A stretch of DNA of 64,000 nt from Gammaproteobacteria bacterium. GTDB lineage: Bacteria > Pseudomonadota > Gammaproteobacteria > Pseudomonadales > Azotimanducaceae. The translations under genes were made by a program, and so were the position numbers. The DNA is taken from positions 37,381 to 101,380 of the forward strand of contig JAAXKB010000028.1 of assembly GCA_012269545.1 (NCBI GenBank), written 5' to 3'. The stretch's first letter is position 1. Each line of letters begins with the position of its first letter. Below are positions 52,456-62,000 of this stretch, piece after piece. The notes under the pieces were generated by a model, which worked only from the letters and a program-made list of their open reading frames with translations, was not told where the DNA came from and ran no database searches.

Positions 52456-53119
52456 ATCTTAATCGCTTCCGTTACTCTTGGTCTCCTCTGCAGATCTATT
52501 GCCCGCAGAGCGACCGCAGCAAGCAAAAAAGACCTCAATCGTGCCACCTGCTCCATCACAGATACCCTCCTTGATATCCAGTTAAGCCCAGCAGGAGATC
52601 GCCAGTGAATGCTGCAGATTGCCAAAGAGTGTAAGGCACACACATAACGTGAGTGATGACGTATTTTGAGGGGGCATTTGGTGCTGCGGGAGCCCTGAGA
52701 ATGCTGAGTTCCACACAAACTATCCAGCTGCAAGTCATCATCAGTTAGGCTCAAGGATACTGGAGTAATTACCCGCGTCGGAGGCGATAGGCCTGTCAAT
52801 GTGTAGCTTTTCGTCAATTTGGGAACAAAACTGGCAGTTTTGAATTGCTCTTCGCAAAGGAGACTTTCGCCGAGTCGAAGCAGATAACCGGTTGCTGCTT
52901 CAAGCGTTTCGTCGGAATCGTGTCTGAATGGGTGATCAATGATTTTCGCTGACATCTTTAACGCGCATTGCAAAAACATAGCAGCACAGGGAGTCCTAAG
53001 CTGACCCGTGGGGTGCCCCCGGGTTGGGGACGGTGATCTGCGGTTTTAGAAGGGCTGAGTAGAAAATACAGGGCTTTGCGCCGACTCAGTCAAAAGCTTA
53101 TTGGGGGTTTGATAGGAAG
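52456..53119. other. Stretch without a convincing gene, left of tRNA-Ser
   Basis: A 190-codon frame on the minus strand (52407-52979) starts plausibly (SAKIIDHPFRHDSDETLEAA) but turns into low-quality, Arg/Ser/His-rich sequence and overlaps the GST end. It may be a decayed gene. No ribosome site, repeat or hairpin stood out. Confidence 0.4.
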
Positions 53120-53154
53120 TAAAATCAATAGTTACTCGCAAGATATTGATTTTA
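53120..53154. repeat. 11-bp inverted repeat just downstream of tRNA-Ser
   Basis: TAAAATCAATA-N13-TATTGATTTTA, perfect arms, ten bases beyond the tRNA 3' end. The right arm overlaps the proximal att repeat and recurs at the distal att site; the left arm does not. It may be an integrase core site or an A/T-rich terminator. Confidence 0.55.
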
Positions 53155-53177
53155 TTGCAATATTGGCGGAGAGACAG
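53145..53177. repeat. Proximal att repeat (overlaps tRNA-Ser 3' end)
   Basis: Partner of 48663-48696; its last 14 bases are the 3' end of the tRNA gene, so the tRNA stays intact on this side of the island. Confidence 0.7.
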
Positions 53178-53253
53178 GGATTCGAACCCTGGAAGGCTGT
53201 TACACCTTGCTGGTTTTCAAGACCAGTGCATTCAACCGCTCTGCCATCTCTCC
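53164..53253 (-). tRNA. tRNA-Ser (UGA anticodon)
   Basis: The acceptor stem GGAGAGA pairs with TCTCTCC, G73 and an encoded CCA follow. The anticodon loop reads CTTGAAA with anticodon TGA on a five-pair stem (ACTGGTCTTGAAAACCAGC region). A long variable arm precedes the T arm with GGTTCGAATCC. Length 90, all typical of class II tRNA-Ser. Its 3' end is the integration site of the island. Confidence 0.96.
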
Positions 53254-53415
53254 GACGGGGAGATTTTGACGAAGTCCGTATCCAATCACAAGGTAATGTT
53301 CGCCTGTTTGGCATCTTGGGTATTCAAAGTGCGGTCCACTCGCTTGCGCCGCGAACTTTATGGCGCATACTTTTCTTCTCAGGATGAGTCTCAAAAATGA
53401 ACTGGGAGAGGGAAT

Positions 53416-53817
53416 ATGCGTTTGACGAAAATTTTGGTGATCGTTGCACTGGTCTATGTCGGCATTATTGCAACCTTTGAGTCATTGCTGGGCTACTTCC
53501 AGCCAGCGGATTCTAACACGATGGTCATCACCACCTACGATAGTGAAGGCGAGGGAGCCGATCGCGTTGTCGCTCGGCTTGAAAGCAATGGCGCACTTTA
53601 TGTGGCGGCGAACCATTGGCCACGTGCTTGGTTCAACGATGCGCTGGAGAACGATAAGGTCGATATCACCTTCGGCGGTGAGACCCTGCCGTATCGCGCG
53701 GTGTTGCTGGAAGGCACCGACCATGACGAGGTAAATGCCCGGCATGGTCTGCCTTTGTCATTTCGCATTCTGACGGGCTTTCCGCCCCGATATCTGATGC
53801 GCTTGGACCCGCTATAG
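53416..53817 (+). CDS. Ddn-like (deazaflavin-dependent nitroreductase fold) small membrane protein
   Basis: The protein has 133 residues. An N-terminal membrane anchor (ILVIVALVYVGIIATFESLLG) is followed by a split-barrel domain: DRVVARLESNGALYVAANHW, AWFNDALENDKVDITFGGETLPYRAVLLEGTDHDEV. This is the pattern of F420-dependent Ddn/FDOR proteins, though gammaproteobacteria usually lack F420, so the cofactor may be different. It is the first intact gene outside the island on the right. Confidence 0.7.
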   Translation: MRLTKILVIVALVYVGIIATFESLLGYFQPADSNTMVITTYDSEGEGADRVVARLESNGALYVAANHWPRAWFNDALENDKVDITFGGETLPYRAVLLEGTDHDEVNARHGLPLSFRILTGFPPRYLMRLDPL

Positions 53818-53903
53818 CAGATGACCTCAATGCGGTAACGCCAGCAAATGCTTAAGTTAACGGCCTCACTTCGTTCTGAACCGTTGCGGGAACAGATTTT
53901 AGA

Positions 53904-54668
53904 TCAATGATTCCACCAAGGTCGGTCTGAATAGGCGCGCAGGTCCAGTTCATGGGTCCAGACCGATCGGTGCTGTTGCGCGACGTGATAGTAGGTGTCA
54001 GCGATTTTAGTCGGCAGCATCAGTCCGTCATGCTCCATACCCTTAGTCTCTCGCAGTTCCTGGAAGCGTTCAGGTCCAAGCATCTTGCCGAGCGTGTCAG
54101 GGGCGTCGACGGCACCATCAACAATGACGTGCGCGACGTGAATACCGCTGGCGGAAAACTGTGCATTGAGGGTCTGGCACAACATACGGCGCCCGCCCAT
54201 GGCAGCGGCGTGACTGTGCTGACCCGCGTTGCCGCGAACGGCTGCCGTGGCAGAAGTCACGATAATGTTTCCCTTGCCGCGCGCCTCCATATGTGGAGTG
54301 ACCGCATGAGCTGTTCGAAAGAGTCCGAACGTCGCTAAGCGCCACCCCATTTCAAAGGCCTTGTAGGTGGTCGCAGCCAGTGGTCGGTCGCCAATCTGTG
54401 CCCCTAAATTGAATATCACCGTGTCGATTGGGCCAATATCAGCTTCCACTGCAGCCACCCGATCTTCAATGCTATTGTCATCAATGGCGTTGAGCAAAAA
54501 GCCTGATGCGCTACCGCCATCATCCTGTATCTCAGCGACCATTCTATTGAGACCGTCCTCATCGCTGCGGCGACAAAGAACGGAGTGGTAGCCTTCCTGC
54601 GCGAATTTGCGTGCTACATTGCCACCGATACCGGCGCCGGCTCCAATCACCAAACATACGGGTTTCAC
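53904..54668 (-). CDS. Short-chain dehydrogenase/reductase
   Basis: The protein has 254 residues. It begins KPVCLVIGAGAGIGGNVARKFAQEG with the GxGxxG motif and has LNAIDDNSIEDRVAAVEADIG, VIFNLGAQIGDR where NNAG is usual, and VTSATAAVRGNAGQHSHAAAMGG, in which the YxxxK catalytic pair is absent (H-S-H-A-A-A-M). It may therefore be a non-catalytic or atypical SDR. GTG start with AAGGAG upstream. It sits 12 bases after the RND gene stop and shares its transcript. Confidence 0.82.
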   Translation of the reverse strand: MKPVCLVIGAGAGIGGNVARKFAQEGYHSVLCRRSDEDGLNRMVAEIQDDGGSASGFLLNAIDDNSIEDRVAAVEADIGPIDTVIFNLGAQIGDRPLAATTYKAFEMGWRLATFGLFRTAHAVTPHMEARGKGNIIVTSATAAVRGNAGQHSHAAAMGGRRMLCQTLNAQFSASGIHVAHVIVDGAVDAPDTLGKMLGPERFQELRETKGMEHDGLMLPTKIADTYYHVAQQHRSVWTHELDLRAYSDRPWWNH

Positions 54669-54680
54669 TAGTTTTTCTCC

Positions 54681-57035
54681 TTATATTTTGACGGTTTCCA
54701 ACGCAGAGGATGGCTGCGGTGGTGCGTCCCTGTCATTGTCTGTAACACCACGAATTCGGTCAATCCAAGCATCAAAGCGCATCAGTAGTGGCGGCAGAAA
54801 TAAGAGATCCAAAAAGAGGGCGGTCACGATGATCGGCGTGATCAGCAGCGCCACGTTTTGAAAAATACTGGTGCTGGAGAAAACCAGCAGGAAGGTGCCA
54901 ACGGCGAGGCTTAGGGTCGTGATGGTAATGGCAGAGCCCGCTTTATCAATGGAGTAGCGCACGGCTCCGATAGGAGTCGCACCCTCGCGTTTGGCGCTGA
55001 TGTACTTGCTTAAAATATGCACCGAATCGTCTACCACTAAGCCGATACTGATGGAGAACAACATCAGCGTGTAAGGACTCAGGAGGCCTTGGAATAACCC
55101 CCAAAAACCGAACACGATGGTGGCGGGGAAGACGTTTGGGAAAATACTCAACAGACCATATTTTAGGCTGCGTAATCCAACGATCATGGTAAGAGTGATC
55201 AGTAAAAAGCTCAGTGAAAAGCCTTTGAGCAGTTCCGAACTGATGGTCTGATTGATGCGGGCATACAAAATCGTATTGTCCCCGCGGGTGATGGCAAAGT
55301 CCGGCGATACATTGTCCTTTGCCCAGGCGTCTATTTTATCTGCAAAGTTTAAGATCTCGACATTGGTTAAATTGGACGTTGCTACTGCCAGGCGCACCGC
55401 AGAGTAGTCGGCATTAAAGATCGGCTGCAGACTGGGTTCGATCTCCTGCACCAGCTGATAGCCGACAAGATAATCGATCACGGTAAGCTGATCGTCGGGA
55501 ACGGTGTTGTAGGCTTCGTCATCATCGTGGTCGGCTTTGTGACGAGCCTTCAAGTAGTCGGTGTAGCTTGCCACGAAGCTGGTCTCTTGCTGTTGTTCCA
55601 GCCACTCGGTAAAGCGATTCACCTCCTGCAAAAAGGCTGGGTCGGTAATGCCGTAATAGCCGCTGCTGCGAATCACATAGACCAGAGATTGATCATTGCC
55701 GATTTTTTCGCGCAGAGCAGAAAGCACTATGCGAGCGTCGGAATTTTTGTCGATAAAGGCGAAACGGTCAGAATCCAGCTTATTTAAGGGCAGTAAACAC
55801 AGGGTCAACAAAATGAGCCCGAGACTGCCCCAAAACAATGTGCGTTCACGGGTTTCCACTAGCCGTGTCATTGTGCTGATGAACGCTCCAATGCCCAGAG
55901 GCTTGGGAACCCGATTCACCGGGATCAGTAGAATCATGGCCGGCAGCAGCATAATGGTGAACACGAAGGCCCAGCACACGCCTATGGCAATGATGTTGCC
56001 AAAGCCGTAAATCGTTGGCGCCGAACTGAAGTTAAGGCTCAAAAAGCCCATGGTAGTGGTAATGGTGGCTAAGGCGATTGGCGTAAAGTTGATGTTTAGG
56101 CTTTCCACCATGGCAGATTCTTTGTCCAGACCGCGCAACAAACCTTGGGCGTAGACGGATACGATGTGTATGCCATCAGCCATAGCGATGACGGCAACTA
56201 CCAAGGGACCGAGTCGCGAGATTTGATTAAGCGGAATGCCCAGCAGGGCGTGGGAGCCTAGCGTGACGGCCAGCGTGATCGCTGTGAGTACGAATAGGCT
56301 AGAGGCCGAAAGCAGCGAGCGCAGGCAGAACCACAGCAGCACCAGACCGACGACCAACACTAAGGGAAATAGAATTTGGTTGTCCTTAATGGATGCCAAA
56401 TGGCTGTCCCGTTCGAACATTGGACCGCCAATGATGTAGAGGCCAACATCGGGGTATTTTTTGCGCACAGAGTCACGCAGGGCAACTGCTGACTCCGCCA
56501 CGGCAAGGCGCTTCTCTGCCGTGTCTTCGCTGACCTTGAACTTGATTGACGCGATGGTGAAATCGCCTTGGGGCGAAAGCAGACTTTTCAGCAAGTCCTC
56601 ATCCGCCAGAGCGATTTCTTTAATCTGGACCAGATCCGCTTCGGTAAGCGTATCCAGTTCAGGAATCAGATAGGTTCGCCCATAGGTCTGTTTATCGGAC
56701 TCGTTGAGGCGGTAGTTGAGAATAGAGCTCACTGCAAGCGCCGAATCGACTTCAATGTAGCGCTGGGTGAGCTCGTCAATAGCGCCGAGTGTCTCGAAAG
56801 TAAAAATATCACCGGGTACTTCAAACGCCACCAGCATGGATGTGCTGGGAGGGAAATCGATTCGCGCCTGATCAACCTCTGCTTTGTAGGGATCACCCTT
56901 GCTGAGAATGGAGTCGGTGGTTCCGTCAAAGGTCGAAAACTGCATGCCCCAAGCCATGGCTCCGGCTACGATCAAGGAGAGTAGTGTTAAGGCGAAGCGG
57001 TAGCGAACTACCATCGAGCCAATGCTTGGTGTCAT
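54681..57035 (-). CDS. RND/MMPL-family transporter
   Basis: The protein has 784 residues and two repeats of one plus five membrane helices with periplasmic loops. Visible are GGPMFERDSHLASIKDNQILFP, LGPLVVAVIAMADGIHIVSVYAQGL, and in the second half LMLFSISIGLVVDDSVHILSKY with the conserved Asp residues. It resembles predicted lipid or hopanoid transporters (HpnN/MMPL-like). The first ATG at 57035 has a poor ribosome site; a TTG 12 codons earlier is an alternative. It is divergent from the redoxin-cytochrome gene and followed by an SDR. Confidence 0.85.
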   Translation of the reverse strand: MTPSIGSMVVRYRFALTLLSLIVAGAMAWGMQFSTFDGTTDSILSKGDPYKAEVDQARIDFPPSTSMLVAFEVPGDIFTFETLGAIDELTQRYIEVDSALAVSSILNYRLNESDKQTYGRTYLIPELDTLTEADLVQIKEIALADEDLLKSLLSPQGDFTIASIKFKVSEDTAEKRLAVAESAVALRDSVRKKYPDVGLYIIGGPMFERDSHLASIKDNQILFPLVLVVGLVLLWFCLRSLLSASSLFVLTAITLAVTLGSHALLGIPLNQISRLGPLVVAVIAMADGIHIVSVYAQGLLRGLDKESAMVESLNINFTPIALATITTTMGFLSLNFSSAPTIYGFGNIIAIGVCWAFVFTIMLLPAMILLIPVNRVPKPLGIGAFISTMTRLVETRERTLFWGSLGLILLTLCLLPLNKLDSDRFAFIDKNSDARIVLSALREKIGNDQSLVYVIRSSGYYGITDPAFLQEVNRFTEWLEQQQETSFVASYTDYLKARHKADHDDDEAYNTVPDDQLTVIDYLVGYQLVQEIEPSLQPIFNADYSAVRLAVATSNLTNVEILNFADKIDAWAKDNVSPDFAITRGDNTILYARINQTISSELLKGFSLSFLLITLTMIVGLRSLKYGLLSIFPNVFPATIVFGFWGLFQGLLSPYTLMLFSISIGLVVDDSVHILSKYISAKREGATPIGAVRYSIDKAGSAITITTLSLAVGTFLLVFSSTSIFQNVALLITPIIVTALFLDLLFLPPLLMRFDAWIDRIRGVTDNDRDAPPQPSSALETVKI

Positions 57036-57148
57036 AAGTCGGTACCAGTTTGCTTCGAGCCAAAAGAGCAATTGTGCTATAAATCTCTCAGAACCGTTAC
57101 GTCTATTCGTATGAGTAGTTAAACAAGAACATTGATTAGGAAGTTCTT

Positions 57149-58885
57149 ATGCAACTTTTGCAACGTTTGAACCTGTTTGTTGCCGCCGTGCTGTCGTTAG
57201 GCCTGTCTTTTTCCGCATCTGCCGCTGATCGGGTCGGTGATTTTGCCTTGCTGGATCATACCGGAACATTTCATCAGCTCAGTTACTACGGTGATCACGA
57301 TGCCGTGGTGATTTTGGTCAATGGTGGCACATCCTTGGCGGAAGATGGCTCGGTCTTAGCTTTGTCTAGTATTGCCCGTAACTTCGCTGGCAGTGCCCAG
57401 TTTTGGGTTTTGAACCCTGTGAGCACAGACAGCCGCGCGGACGTAGCAGGTCGTTTGCAGGCTGCCGGTGCAGACATGCCAGTGTTGATGGACGAAAGCC
57501 AAATGACGGCGAAAAGTTTGGGCGCGGAAAAACTTGGTGAAGTGTTGGTGATCAATCCGGCGAGCAGAGAGCTACTGTACCGCGGTTCCGTGGACGGGCT
57601 GGACGCCGCATTGTCGGCGCTGCCGGCGCAAACCTCTGCTGCGGGAACCGCGGGTTTAGGATCAGACATTGAGTATGTCGCTCACAATCGGATTTCCTAT
57701 GCGCAGGATATTGCGCCGATTTTGGAGCAAAACTGTGTATCGTGTCACCGCGATGGCGCCATCGCGCCGTGGTCCATGTCCAGTCACGCCATGGTGAAGG
57801 GCTGGTCGCCGATGATGCGCGAGGTCGTGATGACACGCCGCATGCCACCGGGTCAGATCGACAACCACGTGGGTAAGCCGCTGAAAGATGTGGCGGGTCT
57901 TAGCGTTGAAGAACAACAAAAGCTGATTCAGTGGATTGATCAAGGAGCACCGAACGACGGTGACACCGATCCGCTGGCTGCGCTGACGTTTAGCGATGCG
58001 AAATATTCCTTGGGCGAGCCCGATATTGTGCTATCTGTTCCGCCGCAGACCATTCCGGCGACCGGCGTGATCGACTACCGCTATGTTCCTGTGGAACTGA
58101 ATCTGGATCGCGATGTTTGGATTCGTGGCATCGAGTTTGTGCCCGGCGATCGACAAGTGCTGCACCACGTCATCACCTACCTGTCCAGCCCGGCTGACAA
58201 GAGCGATGTTGAAGAGGCGGAGGAGCAAGGCCAAAACCTTGGCGGGTTTGCTCCCGGGCGGCAGCCTGACACCTTCGAAGACAACAGCGGCCGCCTGATT
58301 CCTGCTGGCTCCAATCTGTTGCTGCAAATGCACTACACCACGTCGGGGCGTGAAACTGTCGATGCCACGGAAGTCGGTCTGTTTTTGCATGACGAACCGC
58401 CGGCCTACGTGATGTCCGGCGGAGTGGCGGGGCAACGGCGTTTCATTATCCCGCCTGGCGCCAAGGAACATAAACTGCGGGGCGAACAGCTGATTGAAAA
58501 AGACGCCTATTTGTACGAAATGATGCCGCATATGCACTTTCGCGGGAAATACATGAGCTACACGGCTGAATATCCAGACGGTACCTCGGAGTTGCTGTTG
58601 TCTGTTCCCAAGTACGACTTTAATTGGCAGTTCAAATATCAGCTGCAAGAGCCGCTGTTCATGCCCAGCGGCACCAAGCTGGTGGCGGAAGGGGCGATGG
58701 ATAACTCGGATCGCAACCCCGGCAATCCGGATCCAACCAGACCTGTGTTCTTCGGTTTACAGACCATGCACGAAATGTTTTTTGGTTTTACGACGCTGCG
58801 TTATGAAGGCCACGTGCCCCGCGAACGCGTGGCGGTAAGCGAAGAAACAAGCTCTGGCAGCGCGGGTGTGGGGGGCGGCGAGTAA
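57149..58885 (+). CDS. Exported redoxin - cytochrome c - copper monooxygenase-like fusion protein
   Basis: The protein has 578 residues with a signal peptide (ASA/AD near 25). Residues 27-160 are an AhpC/TSA-like fold (RVGDFALLDHTGTFHQL) lacking any cysteine. A class I c-type haem site NCVSCHRDG (C196, C199, H200) follows with Met in MTRRMPPG. Residues from about 285 match the PHM-like copper oxygenase layout: HH339-340, QMHYTT (H395), PHMHFRGKYM (H461, H463) and a Met/His near 540 (TMHEMF). This matches the copper ligand set of peptidylglycine monooxygenase. It may oxidise a hydrophobic substrate outside the cytoplasm. It is divergent from the MMPL/SDR genes, which may handle the same compound. 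Confidence 0.8.
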   Translation: MQLLQRLNLFVAAVLSLGLSFSASAADRVGDFALLDHTGTFHQLSYYGDHDAVVILVNGGTSLAEDGSVLALSSIARNFAGSAQFWVLNPVSTDSRADVAGRLQAAGADMPVLMDESQMTAKSLGAEKLGEVLVINPASRELLYRGSVDGLDAALSALPAQTSAAGTAGLGSDIEYVAHNRISYAQDIAPILEQNCVSCHRDGAIAPWSMSSHAMVKGWSPMMREVVMTRRMPPGQIDNHVGKPLKDVAGLSVEEQQKLIQWIDQGAPNDGDTDPLAALTFSDAKYSLGEPDIVLSVPPQTIPATGVIDYRYVPVELNLDRDVWIRGIEFVPGDRQVLHHVITYLSSPADKSDVEEAEEQGQNLGGFAPGRQPDTFEDNSGRLIPAGSNLLLQMHYTTSGRETVDATEVGLFLHDEPPAYVMSGGVAGQRRFIIPPGAKEHKLRGEQLIEKDAYLYEMMPHMHFRGKYMSYTAEYPDGTSELLLSVPKYDFNWQFKYQLQEPLFMPSGTKLVAEGAMDNSDRNPGNPDPTRPVFFGLQTMHEMFFGFTTLRYEGHVPRERVAVSEETSSGSAGVGGGE

Positions 58886-58981
58886 GCTGTGCAGCCGGGA
58901 AATCGCGCCTAGGGGGCGGTAATGTGGTGTGCCGCCTCGTTGCCGCTTTTGATTGAAAATCCTTTTAGGAATAAAGCGTCA

Positions 58982-59001
58982 TTCACTGTTTTATCAGTGA
59001 A
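58982..59001. terminator. Hairpin over the dnaE2 stop codon
   Basis: TTCACTG-ttttat-CAGTGAA is a perfect 7-bp stem that contains the dnaE2 stop codon. It lacks a long T run on the minus strand, so termination is weakly supported. Confidence 0.3.
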
Positions 59002-62000
59002 AATCGCGAGACTTAAAAGTTTGTCTGGCTGCGAGTGAGTCTTCGAGCAAATGGCCGGCGTCTTCCACATGACCGGCTACGACGTGAATGACACGACCCT
59101 CGCGTTCGACGATGCCCTTGAACTTCAGCAGCTGTCCCTGCAACAGTACCGCCCGAAAGCGTTCCATTACTGTGGCCCAAATCACCATGTTGGTGTTACC
59201 GGTTTCGTCTTCCAGCGTGAGGAAAACGACACCGCTGGCAGTGCCCGGTCTTTGCCGGCCGGTGACGACACCGGCAATACGAATCATTTGCCCCGTACGG
59301 CATTGCTCTAAATCCGTAGCACGTCTGAAGCCTTTGAGTTCTGGGTGTTCGCGCAGCAGGGTCATGGGGTGCGGCCCCAGTGTCAGTCCGGTGTAGCGGT
59401 AGTCGTTAAAGAGATCTTCGGTCACCGATGGCGCATACAGGGTGGCGCCATCTGACGCGGGCTGACTGAGCTCTGCGGAATTGGTTAAACCAGTATCAGG
59501 CGCGGACTCCAGCGGCAGTGGTGCAGCGATGCCGGTAACATCCCAGTGGGCTTGATGCCGATGTCCGGCGAGACGATACAGGGCACCTGAGCGTGCCAGA
59601 AAACCAAGCTGCTGGTCGTCTAAGTTGGCGCTGCGTGCCAATTCCTTGGCGCTGCCGATTACTCCCCGGCTGTGTTCTTCAGACTGTCGCTGTGCCGCCA
59701 TGATGCGTTCACCGACATCAACTCTCAGGCCCTTGACCATTCGCAGGCCAAGGCGCAGCGCCGGTTCGGCGCCGGGTTGGCTTGGCACTTCTAAGGAGTG
59801 ATCCCATTGACTGATACACACATCCAAGGGGCGTACCTCAATGCCGTGGCGCTGGGCATCCTGCACCAACTGGGACGGTGAGTAGAAACCCATGGGCAAC
59901 GAATTGAGTAAGCCGCAATAAAAGGCTGCCGGCTGATGACGTTTCAGCCAGGCGGAAATATAGACCAGTAGGGCAAAGCTGGCGGCATGAGATTCAGGAA
60001 AGCCGTACTCTCCAAAGCCCTTCATTTGATTGAAAATACGCTGGGCAAATTCTTCACTGTGGCCGCGTTCGAGCATACCGTTAACCAGTTTTGCCTCAAA
60101 GTGATCCAAGCCACCGCGCTTTTTCCAAGCAGCCATGGCGCGCCTGAGTTGATCGGCTTCACCGGCACTGAAACCGGCAGCCACCATGGCCAACTCGATA
60201 ACCTGCTCCTGAAAAATCGGGATACCCAAGGTGCGCTCCAGTACGCGGCGTACGCCATGGCTGGCATAACTGACGGGCTCTAAGCCCTGACGACGGCGCA
60301 AATACGGATGCACCATGTCACCTTGAATCGGCCCCGGGCGGACGATGGCGACTTCGATTACGAGGTCGTAAAAGTTATGGGGCTTCAAGCGCGGCAGCAT
60401 GGCCATTTGTGCCCGGGATTCCACCTGAAACACACCTACGCTGTCACCGCGCTGGAGCATGGCATAGGTCTCTGGGTCTTCGGCAGGAATGTCTTGGATG
60501 GTGAGTGGCGGATCCTGGGGGTTCGTGGCATGAACCAGCTGTAATGCCTTGCGGATTGCGGTCAGCATGCCCAGTGCCAGCACATCAATTTTTAGCAGAC
60601 CTAAGGTTTCCAAGTCTTCTTTGTCCCATTGAATGACCGTTCGATCCGGCATGCTGGCGTTTTCGACGGGCACCAATTGGGCCAGTGGCCCGGCAGAAAT
60701 CACAAAGCCGCCAACGTGTTGGGACAGGTGGCGAGGGAAGCCTAAAATAGCGTTAAAAAAGAGCAGAAATTGTTGGATTTGGGGGCTTTTCGGGTCTAGG
60801 CCAATGGAGCGCAGGCGTTCATCCAAAACGTCATGCTTATCCCACCAAGCCAATGATTTGGAAAGGAGGTCTAATACGCCCTGATCCAGTCCAACGGCTT
60901 TGCCGACGTCGCGAATGGCGCTGCGCGGCCGATAAGTAATCAGCGTAGCCGCCAAGGCAGCGCGGTCACGACCATAGCGCTTGTAAATGTACTGGATTAC
61001 CTCTTCCCGACGTTCGTGTTCAAAATCCACATCAATGTCGGGCGGTTCGTTTCGCTCCATGGAAACAAAACGCTCGAACAGCAAATGCATGCGCGCAGGG
61101 TCTACTTCGGTAATAAACAGGCAGTAGCACACGGCAGAATTGGCCGCAGAGCCCCGGCCCTGACACAAAATATGCTGGCTGCGGGCAAACTGCACGATAT
61201 CTTGTACGGTCAGAAAGTAGTGCTCGTAGCGAAGCTGGGCTATCAGATCGAGTTCTTTTTCGATCAACGTGACGGTGTCCTTGGGTATGCCTTGGGGCCA
61301 GCGCTGGCTGGCTCCGTCATAGGTCAGTTGGCGCAGGTAAGCCCCCGGTGTTAGATGTGGCGGAACCAAGTCTTCCGGGTATTCGTAACGCAGTTCATCC
61401 ATGCTGAACTGACACAGATCTGCGATAGCGACGGTTTGTGCCAGCATTTCCTCCGGATACAGTTGTTGCAGAGCGGTTATCGGCCGCAAGGTGCGTTCGG
61501 CGTTACAGAACCCTTGATAGCCTAAATTTTGTATGTCGGTTTTCAGCCGAATGGCGGTAACAATGTTTTGCAGCCCCTGACGCTCCGGGCAGTGAGTGTG
61601 GACATCGTTGACGGCTACAATCGGTAGTTCCAACGTGGTCGAGAGGGTAAGGGCATTGGCAGTTTTGCTCAGATCTTGGCCATCATGAAAGAGCCCGAGC
61701 CCGACCCAAAGGCGGGCGATGAGATTTTTCAGCTGGGCACCCACAGCAACAAGCTGTTCCACGCTCTGGCCTTCACAGACCCAGATACCGAGACAGTCGC
61801 TCAGACCCACCTGCAGATCATCAAGGGATAGCTGATAGGTGCCTTTTTCAGAGCGTTTACGCAGTTTGCTGATGAGGCTGGCGATCTGACCGTAGGCTTG
61901 GCGATTAGAGGCCAGCAGGATTAACCGACATGCTGAACTGGCTTCTGAGTCGATGACGTCGGTTAACACAAACTCCGCACCACAGATCAGCTTGATACCG

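Larger units (their letters stand above)
48663..53177. mobile_element. Genomic island inserted at tRNA-Ser(UGA), with degenerate integrase
   Basis: The 3' end of the tRNA-Ser gene is duplicated about 4.5 kb away in the same orientation. With the adjoining bases, 48663-48696 and 53145-53177 match at about 30 of 34 aligned positions, exactly the geometry of an integrative element downstream of a tRNA. A tyrosine-recombinase C-terminal remnant lies inside (51548-51757). The cargo is a secreted protein, a class III aminotransferase, a possible micro-membrane protein and a glutathione S-transferase. The integrase is incomplete, so the island is probably fixed. Confidence 0.65.

Noticed and set aside
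52407..52979. 190-codon minus-strand frame left of the tRNA
   Set aside because: It overlaps the GST end, its second half is composition-poor and no family fits; treated as decayed or chance.
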